A DNA stretch of 64,000 bases from positions 1 through 64,000 of the forward strand of contig NZ_JBQKLI010000009.1 of the NCBI RefSeq assembly GCF_052116305.1, given 5' to 3'. Below are positions 42,993 through 51,554 of the stretch, piece by piece (within the stretch, counting starts at the first letter, position 1; each line of letters begins with the position of its first letter). Under the pieces are notes generated by a model. That model saw only the letters and a list, made by a program, of their open reading frames with translations. It was not told where the DNA came from and searched no databases. The translations under genes and the position numbers were made by a program. This DNA comes from JBQKLI01 sp012798975. GTDB lineage: Bacteria; Bacillota; Clostridia; Tissierellales; Peptoniphilaceae.

Positions 42993-44976
42993 TCTCGTCC
43001 TCCTTAAAAAAATCATCTATGGCACCCTTTAGAGTTTCTACCGCTTCTTCCATAGTACTGTCTAATTGGGCTCCGGCTGAAGTCAAATGGCCTCCGCCGC
43101 CTATTTTCTCTAGTATTAATTGTACTGAAATTTTCCCTAAACTTCTGCCGCTGATATGGATTCGGCCTCTGCTTCGTGTCAACACAAAGGAAGCATCAAT
43201 ACCAAGGATGCTCATCAGCTCATCTGCTGATACAGAAGCCACTAAGATAGAATCCTCGTTTTCTTCGTCAAATACACCAATCGCAATATTATCTCTATAA
43301 ATTTTAGCATTTGATACGACTTCGCTTTTGCTTCTGACTGTGGATTCGTCATCTTTAAACAGATTCTTCACCACGATACTGTCTGCTCCTTGGCGTTTCA
43401 GTATAGAGGCCGCTTCAAAAGTTCGTACTCCTGTTTGATAATAGAAATTCTTCGTATCTACAGTAATTCCTGCCAGGAGCGCTTCTGCCACAACTTGAGG
43501 AATTTTTAAGTCATCTGCCATATAGAACAATAACTCTGTAACCATCTCCGAAGCCGAAGACACATAGGTTTCCAGATATGTTATTGTTGCACTGTCTATA
43601 TAGTCGGCACCTCTTCTATGGTGGTCGATTAAGACAACATGTTCTGTAATATCAAGTAAATCAGCACATTCCAAAGATGCCCTTCTATGATTATCTACGA
43701 TAACCACTAGAGATTTTGGTGTAGCTTTCAGCACCGCTTCATCGCTGTCGATAAAGACTTTTTCATAATCTTTATCGTAATCCATGACCTTTTCATAGAT
43801 ATTTCGAATAGAAGGGACCACTTCATTTAAAACAATGAACCCTTTTCGGTTTTCCATTTTGCAGGCTTCATAAATACCCAAGGCCGAACCAAAAGAATCC
43901 ATATCCGGGTTTTTATGACCCATAATAAAGACTTGATCTGCTTGGCGGATCATCTGCGCCAAAGCATGGGAAATTACTCTTGCCTTTACTTTATTCCGCT
44001 TTTCTAAGGCGTTGTTCTTTCCTCCGAAATAGTGAAGCAGCTCTCCGTCTTTGACGACAACCTGATCGCCTCCCCGGCCGATGGCGATATCCATCGCCGC
44101 CAATGCACCCCTGTACAGATCCAAAGGATTAAGGCCTTGTGTATTCACTCCGATACTTAATGTAGGAGGAAGAGTATTGCCTAACGCAATGTCTCTCACT
44201 TCATCCAGCACCGTAAACTTGTCAGCCATTATTTTCACTAATTCTCCATGGGTAACTGTAATTACGTAGGAATCCTGATCGAACTTTTTAATATACGCTT
44301 CATAACGGTGGAAATACTCGCTGATCACCCGGTCGATCTCCGCAAAAACCATGGGCCGCATATCCTCGTCAGTCGCGTCAAAAATCTCATCATAATTATC
44401 GATCTGCAGATGCATCGCATTATATGCCTCATTTACAAATCTTCTTCTAATGTCGTTTTCTTTGGAAATATCTACCCCATATAAAAGATAGATTTCCTCT
44501 TTCTTCTCTCCTATATCCTTAAAGAAATTCAGATAAAAGCGATAGCAGCGTTCATGGATCATCATTTCTATAAACTGTGTTTCGTCATCAACAATTTTAC
44601 TCATCAAAAATTCGTCCACAACTTCATCGATCTGATGATTTATCATCGGTTCTCCAAATTCGAAACAATCGGAAAACTGGCTGTTATACCATTTTATCTT
44701 CCCTCCCGGAGAAATCATAACCAGCGGAAAGGGCATCGAAAAAACGGCAGCTCTCGTTACATCATCAAAATTTTCATTTAGTACTTCTATTTCTCGAAAA
44801 TATTTTAACTCCTGCCTCTTTCTTCTATTTACACTCCTCCATACAAGAAGAATCAAAATCACAATAGATAAAGCTGCCAGAGGCGGATAGTTGATAAAGG
44901 AGGAGATAATTAAAATCGCAGCTAAAGCGATCACTAAAAAGAGATCGACTCCTTCTATTATTTTATTTTCTTTCAT
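42973..44976 (-). CDS. gdpP: Cyclic-di-AMP phosphodiesterase GdpP
   Basis: A 667-residue membrane protein. It has two TM helices (about 10-50), a PAS-like domain (about 65-150) and a degenerate GGDEF domain (about 170-300). The DHH/DHHA1 phosphodiesterase (about 340-660) shows GHKNPDMDSFGS, VDNHRR, IDHHRRG and GGGGH. It hydrolyses c-di-AMP, the ligand of the DarA homologues at 18.1-18.7 kb. Overlaps yybS by 4 nt. Confidence 0.95.
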   Translation of the reverse strand: MKENKIIEGVDLFLVIALAAILIISSFINYPPLAALSIVILILLVWRSVNRRKRQELKYFREIEVLNENFDDVTRAAVFSMPFPLVMISPGGKIKWYNSQFSDCFEFGEPMINHQIDEVVDEFLMSKIVDDETQFIEMMIHERCYRFYLNFFKDIGEKKEEIYLLYGVDISKENDIRRRFVNEAYNAMHLQIDNYDEIFDATDEDMRPMVFAEIDRVISEYFHRYEAYIKKFDQDSYVITVTHGELVKIMADKFTVLDEVRDIALGNTLPPTLSIGVNTQGLNPLDLYRGALAAMDIAIGRGGDQVVVKDGELLHYFGGKNNALEKRNKVKARVISHALAQMIRQADQVFIMGHKNPDMDSFGSALGIYEACKMENRKGFIVLNEVVPSIRNIYEKVMDYDKDYEKVFIDSDEAVLKATPKSLVVIVDNHRRASLECADLLDITEHVVLIDHHRRGADYIDSATITYLETYVSSASEMVTELLFYMADDLKIPQVVAEALLAGITVDTKNFYYQTGVRTFEAASILKRQGADSIVVKNLFKDDESTVRSKSEVVSNAKIYRDNIAIGVFDEENEDSILVASVSADELMSILGIDASFVLTRSRGRIHISGRSLGKISVQLILEKIGGGGHLTSAGAQLDSTMEEAVETLKGAIDDFFKEDENESNTD

Positions 44977-45911
44977 CTTACCCTCCTTAAACGGTCTCTA
45001 AGATCGAAACATAGATCCAAAAGGCCAAATACAGCATAGGCCATGCCCATACCCAGTACTAAAAATACGATTAGCGGAACGAGTATCCGCAGATAAATAT
45101 TAATCTTGTTTTTTATTATAGAATCCAGCGCTGCAATGCCGTTTACCATAAACAAAAAAGAAAAAATCAAATAGGCATTGAGCATAAGCTCCTTAGAGAA
45201 CCCAAAGTCCATCCGCTGCAGAATATATAATAACACTGCTGTAAAAACCGTCCCGATAATAACGTGTTTTGGAAGACGAAATCCAGATACCCCGGGAATG
45301 TCTATAATTCCTATCCCAAGCTTTCGCAGCACTTTTGCAGAGATATAATAATTTGCATAAGATAGGATCCCTGAAATCATTAAAATAATCCCCGGCAGAA
45401 GGACCATAGTATATTCTGCTACAGTTTTCATTACAGCTTCCAAAGATTCTTTTTCTCCTACGGAAATATTCATTGAATTTATCATAGACAGCTGAGAACC
45501 TGCATATTGATTTATCGTTTCTCTCAAACTTTCTACAACATTCATTTCGTTAAAAGACTGCGCAAAAAAACCAGCTAGCAATATAAAAAACGCTGTCCCT
45601 GCTGTACTCCATAAAATAATATTCGATGCTTTCGTGTTTTGTCTAATCATAAATCCTAGAGTATGAGAGATAAATACAGTATATATCAATAAAATCGCCG
45701 CTGTTTCCATCTCAGAACTCAATAAGATCAAAAGACATGCCAATAGACTTGCTAAAATCCCCCAGACAGGTCCCCTTTTTACATATAACACAATAAAGGG
45801 AACGGGTATGATAAAAATAAATATCGGTATCAACAACGATAAGATATATATCATCAAACCAGCGAAACTGCAGACAGCAGCCTCGATTAAAACCTCCGGT
45901 CTAATCTTCAT
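44973..45911 (-). CDS. DUF2232 membrane protein (YybS-like)
   Basis: A 312-residue polytopic protein with about eight hydrophobic segments, upstream of gdpP-rplI-dnaB as yybS is in Bacillus. The family has no firm function. The spacing (4-nt overlap with gdpP) indicates co-transcription. Confidence 0.85.
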   Translation of the reverse strand: MKIRPEVLIEAAVCSFAGLMIYILSLLIPIFIFIIPVPFIVLYVKRGPVWGILASLLACLLILLSSEMETAAILLIYTVFISHTLGFMIRQNTKASNIILWSTAGTAFFILLAGFFAQSFNEMNVVESLRETINQYAGSQLSMINSMNISVGEKESLEAVMKTVAEYTMVLLPGIILMISGILSYANYYISAKVLRKLGIGIIDIPGVSGFRLPKHVIIGTVFTAVLLYILQRMDFGFSKELMLNAYLIFSFLFMVNGIAALDSIIKNKINIYLRILVPLIVFLVLGMGMAYAVFGLLDLCFDLRDRLRRVR

Positions 45912-45957
45912 TACAACTCCCCTTTCCTAATTGTATTATTATACCATATTTAGAGGA

Positions 45958-46662
45958 CTATGCTTTGGGCTTCCATTCTAGAACTGCATCAATCTCAAAC
46001 TCTTCATCCGGTTTGAGTTCATAGGGAGTCTCCACAATTTCAGAAAAACTAGGCCCGTTTAATGTAGGCTCCACGCATACATAATCCTCGCTGTCTGACC
46101 ACACAGCAAAGCGGTTGCAGTTTTTTGTCTTATAATTAAAAATCATATCCGCTGTCTCAAACTCCAGCACATCTCCGTCGAAGAAAGTAGTTGCCATCTG
46201 TTCATTTGCATTTACTTCTCGATTATGAACTTTAATATAAGAGTTCTTCGTTGGAAAATAAGGATGAAAACCTGGTGCGATAGGCAAAACCCTATCTCCA
46301 GAATTCTTCAGCTGAAGATTCATACGAAGACTATGTTCGCCGATCTCATAAGACAAAAGCATCTTTAAATCCTTGAACTCCTCTATCCCTTCCAATGAAA
46401 GAGTGGAGTAGCTGGCAGCCTTGTTCATAACGTCCCATTTCATATCTCTTCCAAAACCATGAGGCGGAAGACCGTATGAAGTATCTACCCCGAAATTCGG
46501 CACGCAGGGATGGCTCCCCCCCCGTTTTTTCTCTTTCCCGTCAATATTTATAGTCGTACGGGGATAAAGAATATTCTTAACCCCATCTGTTAAAGACTCT
46601 ATACAACCACCTTCAGTCTCAGCTTCTAAAACCACATCTTCAAAATCATAATATAATATCAT
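45958..46662 (-). CDS. Aldose 1-epimerase-like protein
   Basis: A 234-residue beta-sandwich protein of the galactose-mutarotase superfamily. It has HGFGRDMKW (conserved His), PGFHPYFP (second conserved His) and a late Glu in YVCVEPTLNGP. It is shorter than classic GalM (about 340) and closer to the aldose-epimerase-like subset whose substrates are phosphorylated or unknown sugars. Separate unit, 46 nt upstream of yybS. Confidence 0.85.
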   Translation of the reverse strand: MILYYDFEDVVLEAETEGGCIESLTDGVKNILYPRTTINIDGKEKKRGGSHPCVPNFGVDTSYGLPPHGFGRDMKWDVMNKAASYSTLSLEGIEEFKDLKMLLSYEIGEHSLRMNLQLKNSGDRVLPIAPGFHPYFPTKNSYIKVHNREVNANEQMATTFFDGDVLEFETADMIFNYKTKNCNRFAVWSDSEDYVCVEPTLNGPSFSEIVETPYELKPDEEFEIDAVLEWKPKA

Positions 46663-46740
46663 ATTTCCTCCTCGAAACGTATTAGCTTAAGTATATCAAT
46701 TGTAAGACTTTTATTAAAGCCGAGTCTTTCCATAAAAAGA

Positions 46741-46759
46741 AGAGGGGAACCACCCCTCT
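46741..46759 (-). terminator. Terminator of the ATP-cone gene
   Basis: The stem AGAGGGG/CCCCTCT with a short loop and TCTTTTT following on the minus strand. Confidence 0.75.
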
Positions 46760-46795
46760 CCTTTTTTCCCTTTAAACTACAGTTTAAGTCCTAGA

Positions 46796-47200
46796 CTAAT
46801 AATAGGTATAGGCTTCCGCTATTATTGTGAAACCCTCTTCTTCCAGTTTCAGTTCGATCATTCTTCTTAATTCGTTAGAAGCAATAATATTATTCGGTCT
46901 CTCTTTGCGGATAGATTCTATAACAGAACTTGTAATCTGTTTGATATCCGAGTCGTTCATATATCCCCCTGCAGAATCGGATGCCTTGATTAAAGAATAG
47001 TATAATTGCTTGTCGTCAAATTCTTCTAAAGTACCGCTTCTTTTCAATACTAAAATTTTTCCTTCTTTTTTGCCTCGGGAAAAAATCACTTTCTCTTTGA
47101 TCTTATCTAGAAAATGAGAAAGGTCTTTCAATTCTACATTTTTTTCAGTATATTCGCTTAAAATTCTTACTAAATCTTCATGGGTCATCTCTTTTTTCAT
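46796..47200 (-). CDS. Stand-alone ATP-cone domain protein
   Basis: A 134-residue protein. Residues about 48-134 form an ATP-cone: VLKRSGTLEEFDDKQLYYSLIKAS, then helices ending ELKLEEEGFTIIAEAYTYY, as in NrdR and the N-terminus of ribonucleotide reductases. The preceding 45 residues are helical and contain no zinc ribbon, so it is not NrdR. No reductase gene is next to it. It may sense ATP/dATP for an unknown partner (inference). Single-gene unit with its own terminator. Confidence 0.8.
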   Translation of the reverse strand: MKKEMTHEDLVRILSEYTEKNVELKDLSHFLDKIKEKVIFSRGKKEGKILVLKRSGTLEEFDDKQLYYSLIKASDSAGGYMNDSDIKQITSSVIESIRKERPNNIIASNELRRMIELKLEEEGFTIIAEAYTYY

Positions 47201-47310
47201 ATCGGCACATCCTTTCTAGTTATGATAGCTTATTACTAATTATACCCGATATTCTCAAAATGAAAACGTTTTTAGATAAAAATACAGATTCAATAATTAA
47301 TATGAAAACG

Positions 47311-47360
47311 ATAGGCAGGACTGCTATCCCAGCCGAGGCAGCCCGTCTTCGGCGGCAACG
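47311..47360. repeat. GC-rich interspersed repeat, copy C (inverse)
   Basis: In reverse complement it reads GCCGCCGAAGACGGGCTGCC and CAGTCCTGCCTAT, matching GCCGCCGAAAGGCGTGCTGCC of copy A and CAGTCCCGCCTG of copy B. It abuts the inverted-repeat element that follows. Confidence 0.55.
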
Positions 47361-47371
47361 CAAAAATAAAG

Positions 47372-47681
47372 AGCTTAAAAGAGAGAGTAAAAGAGTCGAA
47401 GAGTGGAGAGTGAAGATATAGTAGAAACATGGAACGTGTTTCTTTAAGATTAAAAGATACCAGACATCCCTCCATTCGAAAATCCTCTGTACAGAACTAT
47501 TCGCACCCTTGCAAAACAATCACCCGATACTTAACATCAATTAATCAGCAGAAGACCTGCTTCCTATCCTATGTAGAAAAATGAATGCTCTTTTCATTTT
47601 TCCACCACAACTCCCCTCTCCCCTCTATCACATTCCACACTATCCTCCCCTCTATCACACTCTTCACTCTTTCTTTAAGCT
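47372..47681. repeat. Non-coding inverted-repeat element, copy 3
   Basis: About 310 bp. The left end AGCTTAAAAGAGAGAG (47372) is mirrored at the right end (complement AGCTTAAAGAAAGAGTG, near 47681). Purine-rich arms lead inward to GTAGAAACATGG with the hairpin GAAACATGGAACGTGTTTC (47424-47442) on the left, and GAAAAATGAA/TTCATTTTTC (47576-47603) on the right, then CCACCAC. No gene is seen across 47201-47737. Confidence 0.65.
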
Positions 47682-47700
47682 TTCCCTTATTAAATAAAAA

Positions 47701-47728
47701 AAAGAAGACAGCCGAAACTGTCCTCTTT
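47701..47728 (-). terminator. Terminator of tuf
   Basis: The stem AAAGAGGACAG/CTGTCTTCTTT followed by TTTTTTT on the minus strand, 9 nt after the tuf stop. Confidence 0.85.
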
Positions 47729-47737
47729 AAAGTTTTC

Positions 47738-48931
47738 TTATTCAACAATTTTAGTAACAACGCCTGAAGCTACTGTTCTTCCACCCTCACGGATAGCGAA
47801 ACGTAGTCCTTCTTCGATTGCGATTGGAGTGATAAGCTCAACGATGAATTTTGCATTATCGCCTGGCATTACCATTTCTACTCCATCTTCTAACTCGATG
47901 TTTCCTGTTACGTCTGTTGTTCTGAAGTAGAATTGTGGTCTGTATCCGCTGAAGAATGGTGTATGACGTCCACCTTCTTCTTTTGTTAATACATATACTT
48001 CAGATTCGAATTTTGTATGTGGGTGAATTGATCCTGGAGCTGCTAGTACTTGTCCTCTTTCAATCTCTTCTCTTTGTACTCCACGTAGTAACGCTCCGAT
48101 ATTATCTCCGGCTTGTGCGTCGTCAAGTTGTTTCTTGAACATCTCAACTCCTGTTACTACTACTGTTCTTGATTCGTCTGCAAGTCCTACGATCTCTACG
48201 TTGTCTCCTACAGATACACGGCCTCTTTCTACTCTACCAGTCGCTACTGTTCCACGTCCTGTGATTGAGAAGATGTCCTCTACAGGCATTAGGAATGGAT
48301 GATCTACGTCTCTTGTTGGCTCGTCGATGTATGCATCTACTTCTTCCATCAATTTAACGATTTTGTCTCCCCATTCTCCGTCTGGATCTTCTAATGCTTT
48401 TAATGCAGATCCTACTACGATTGGAGTGTTGTCTCCGTCATAATCGTATTCGTTTAATAGATCTCTTACTTCCATTTCTACTAATTCGATTAATTCTTCG
48501 TCGTCTACTTGGTCTTGTTTGTTTAGGAATACGACCATTTTAGGAATTCCTACCTGGCGGCCAAGTAAGATATGCTCTCTTGTTTGAGGCATTGGACCGT
48601 CTGCTGCTGATACTACTAGGATTGCACCGTCCATTTGGGCAGCTCCTGTGATCATGTTCTTAACGTAGTCGGCATGGCCTGGACAGTCTACGTGTGCGTA
48701 GTGTCTGTTTGCTGTTTCGTACTCTACGTGAGAAGTAGAAATTGTGATTCCTCTTTCTCTCTCTTCTGGTGCTTTGTCGATATTTGCATAATCAACGAAC
48801 TCTCCAGAACCGAACCTTTTGTTTAATACTAATGTGATCGCTGCTGTTAATGTTGTTTTACCATGGTCAACGTGACCGATAGTTCCGATATTAACATGGG
48901 GTTTATTTCTTTCAAATTTTGCTTTTGACAT
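47738..48931 (-). CDS. tuf: Elongation factor Tu
   Basis: A 397-residue EF-Tu with GTPase motifs GHVDHGKTTL, DCPGHADYV and NKQDQ, and domains II and III complete. The ATG at 48931 (MSKAKFERNKPHVN) has AAGGAGG upstream; the frame extends 25 codons earlier without support. It is a monocistronic tuf, not next to fusA. An extended -10 (TGTTATAAT) is upstream near 48970. Confidence 0.98.
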   Translation of the reverse strand: MSKAKFERNKPHVNIGTIGHVDHGKTTLTAAITLVLNKRFGSGEFVDYANIDKAPEERERGITISTSHVEYETANRHYAHVDCPGHADYVKNMITGAAQMDGAILVVSAADGPMPQTREHILLGRQVGIPKMVVFLNKQDQVDDEELIELVEMEVRDLLNEYDYDGDNTPIVVGSALKALEDPDGEWGDKIVKLMEEVDAYIDEPTRDVDHPFLMPVEDIFSITGRGTVATGRVERGRVSVGDNVEIVGLADESRTVVVTGVEMFKKQLDDAQAGDNIGALLRGVQREEIERGQVLAAPGSIHPHTKFESEVYVLTKEEGGRHTPFFSGYRPQFYFRTTDVTGNIELEDGVEMVMPGDNAKFIVELITPIAIEEGLRFAIREGGRTVASGVVTKIVE

Positions 48932-49142
48932 TGATTGATTCCTCCTTAGAAAATTTCTCTTATTTTTGATTATAACATAAAAGATTAAATTAGAATACAA
49001 AAACATATAGGAAACTTCTTGTTTTTAGCCATTTCCATCTCTTATAGCTAAAATTTCTATAATTTAAAAAGATTATTCTTTTTCAGAGATCTTTGTTCCC
49101 AGGATATAGAGAATATTTCTAATACAAAATCTCTGCAGCAAC

Positions 49143-49167
49143 AAAAAAACCGCAGCCTAAGCTGCAG
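49143..49167 (-). terminator. Second terminator-like hairpin downstream of usp
   Basis: The stem CTGCAGC/GCTGCGG with a TTAG loop followed by TTTTTTT on the minus strand, upstream of tuf. Confidence 0.6.
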
Positions 49168-49211
49168 ATTTTTATATCGAATAGAAAGGTGCTCGCAAAG
49201 GAATGTCTTAG

Positions 49212-49248
49212 AAAAAACATCTTAATTGCCTAAGGCAATTAAGATGTT
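49212..49248 (-). terminator. Terminator of the universal stress protein gene
   Basis: A perfect 15-bp stem AACATCTTAATTGCC/GGCAATTAAGATGTT with a 3-nt loop and TTTTTTC following on the minus strand. Confidence 0.8.
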
Positions 49249-49269
49249 CCCCCCCTACTTCCCACCCCA

Positions 49270-49722
49270 TTATATATCTCTTACAATATATACAGAGCAT
49301 TTCGCTTTCGATGCAACATATTCAGAAACAGAACCTTTAAAAAGCTTTTTAAAAGCCCCGATATCTCTACTGCCAACGACGATACAGTCGCAGCCTTCTT
49401 TTTCCGCATGCTCGACTATCTGCGGACCGATCTGCCCCATCTCTACTCTGGTCACAACCTTGTCGGGATTTGGAAAAGCATCTGCAACCGCCTTAAGCCA
49501 AGAATAAATCTTATCTAGTTGATCTTTTTGCTGCTGTCTGCTTTCTGTCATATATCTGCTGTCTGAATCTGTTTTTATATGTGAAGCAAATCCAGTGCTG
49601 ATATCTTCAATAATGGAATACAACACAACATCGCAGTCAAAACAACCCTGCAGACTTTTCGCACCTTCAACAGCTCTTTTTGCCGGTTCAGAACCGTCAT
49701 ATGTCACTATGATCTTTTTCAT
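49270..49722 (-). CDS. Universal stress protein (UspA family)
   Basis: A 150-residue UspA-fold protein with the ATP-binding type motif GSRDIGAFKKLFKGSVSEYV (GxxGxxxxxxxGS(V/T)) near the C-terminus. It begins MKKIIVTYDGSEPAKRAV. Downstream of the ilv operon but separated by 167 nt. Regulatory partner unknown. Confidence 0.92.
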   Translation of the reverse strand: MKKIIVTYDGSEPAKRAVEGAKSLQGCFDCDVVLYSIIEDISTGFASHIKTDSDSRYMTESRQQQKDQLDKIYSWLKAVADAFPNPDKVVTRVEMGQIGPQIVEHAEKEGCDCIVVGSRDIGAFKKLFKGSVSEYVASKAKCSVYIVRDI

Positions 49723-49889
49723 GGCGTCCTCCTAAATTATACAAATAAGTAAGAATATCAACCTCGTTCTCCCAGTTATCCTCTTAAGAATAAACTCTAT
49801 CAAACTTTGATCGGTCTAATTTTTAGTTTCCACTTCTTCATTACTCTTCCTATAATCTATATATACCCCGATTCCGCCTAGAAACCCTT

Positions 49890-51536
49890 TTAATACATTT
49901 GGTCTCTATCGATAATATTATTTATACTTTTTCCTGCAGCTACCATTGGATAGGCCCCATCATCATGATCGATCATACATTCGATAATATTAATCTCATC
50001 TAAATCGATCTCTTCTAAAACGTCTTCCAATTCTTCAGGACTGTGTACTTTGCCAGCATAATTTACTCCATAAGCTTTCGATAAAGCTTCCAAATCCAAA
50101 GCATCGTAAATATCAGTATGAGAGTACCTTTTCTCTTGGAATAATCCCTGCCACTGGCGCACCATTCCTAAGGTGTGGTTATTAAATACTGCGATGGTCA
50201 TTGGGACTTTGTGGGATGCTACAGCCAGGACTTCATGATGATTCATTCTAAAAGAACCGTCGCCAGTAATCAAAAGCATTTCCTCATCAGGACGGGCAAT
50301 TTTCGCACCCATTGCAGCTCCTACACCAAACCCCATCGTGCCTTGTCCTCCAGAGGTGATTACAGAGTAAGGCTTCTTCGCCTTCCAATACATCATCGTC
50401 CACATTTGATGCTGGCCTACATCGGTAGCAACATTCGTGTCTTCTGGCAATTTTTCTTGGAAAGTTTCAATATATCGGCGTGGAAGAAAATCTTTTTCAG
50501 ACTGTTTTTCTTCTATTTCCTTAATATCCCGATTGAAATGAACATCTGTTAATTCCTCGGTCATAATTTGAAGAATTTTTTTGAAATCTCCCAATATCCG
50601 AACATCTACATCGATATTTTTATTAAATTCCGTCTCGTCGATATCTATATGGATAATCTTCGCTTTTTCGCTGAAGCCTGTTCGATTTCCGATTGCACGA
50701 TCTGAAAAACGAACACCAATACCGATTACCACATCGGAGCGGTAGACCATAAGATTCGTTTCTCTTTGTCCATGCATTCCAACGATTCCATAGGATAAAG
50801 GATCTGTTCTATCAAAAGCTCCCATTCCCATAATAGAGTTTGTAACTGGAATATTTAATAATTTTGCGAATTTTCTAAGTTCTTCGAAGGATCCGCTTTT
50901 AAGCACTCCTCCGCCTGCATAAATTACAGGCTTTTCAGCATTGCGGATGAGATCGCAGGCTTCTTTGATCTCATCCATACAGTCAAGATATCGAGTATCG
51001 ATCTCAATCGGCTGAACAGCGTAAGGAAGATCTTCCATCTCCGCCTCAAAGGTGTCCTTTGTAATATCCACAAGCACCGGTCCCGGTCTTCCTGAGCGGG
51101 CAATAAAAAACGCACGCCTTATTGCCGGACCGATATCCTTAGTATCTGTTACTAAAACATTGTACTTTGTAATAGGCATTGTAATCGATACAATGTCCAC
51201 TTCTTGGAAAGAGTTCTTTCCAAGAAGCGAACTTCCTACCTGTCCAGAGATCACTACTAACGGTACGGAGTCGGAATAAGCCGTAGCAATTCCTGTCACT
51301 GTATTTGTAGCGCCGGGACCCGATGTGGCGATCATTACACCAACACCGCCTGAAGCTCTGGCAAAACCATCTGCTGCATGGGTTCCTCCCTGCTCATGGC
51401 TAGGTCTATATACGTTAAAACCGCCATCTCGATATAAAGCATCAAAAAGAGGAATTACTGCACCGCCTGGATATCCAAAAACTGTATCGATTCCTTCCGC
51501 TCGCAAACATTTTAAAACATAATCTGCTCCGTTCAT
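49890..51536 (-). CDS. ilvB: Acetolactate synthase, large subunit
   Basis: A 548-residue ThDP enzyme of branched-chain amino acid synthesis. It has FGYPGGAVIPLFDAL at the N-terminus, the catalytic Glu in SHEQGGTHAADGFARASG, and the ThDP motif ITGDGSFRMNHHEVLAVA. Last gene of the ACT-ilvC-ilvD-ilvB operon. Length slightly short of the E. coli enzymes but complete. Confidence 0.96.
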   Translation of the reverse strand: MNGADYVLKCLRAEGIDTVFGYPGGAVIPLFDALYRDGGFNVYRPSHEQGGTHAADGFARASGGVGVMIATSGPGATNTVTGIATAYSDSVPLVVISGQVGSSLLGKNSFQEVDIVSITMPITKYNVLVTDTKDIGPAIRRAFFIARSGRPGPVLVDITKDTFEAEMEDLPYAVQPIEIDTRYLDCMDEIKEACDLIRNAEKPVIYAGGGVLKSGSFEELRKFAKLLNIPVTNSIMGMGAFDRTDPLSYGIVGMHGQRETNLMVYRSDVVIGIGVRFSDRAIGNRTGFSEKAKIIHIDIDETEFNKNIDVDVRILGDFKKILQIMTEELTDVHFNRDIKEIEEKQSEKDFLPRRYIETFQEKLPEDTNVATDVGQHQMWTMMYWKAKKPYSVITSGGQGTMGFGVGAAMGAKIARPDEEMLLITGDGSFRMNHHEVLAVASHKVPMTIAVFNNHTLGMVRQWQGLFQEKRYSHTDIYDALDLEALSKAYGVNYAGKVHSPEELEDVLEEIDLDEINIIECMIDHDDGAYPMVAAGKSINNIIDRDQMY

Positions 51537-51554
51537 CGACTCCCCCCTTATTAT

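Noticed and set aside
47220..47519. 99-codon minus-strand frame
   Set aside because: Falls within the GC-rich repeat and inverted-repeat element, no SD, low-complexity product.
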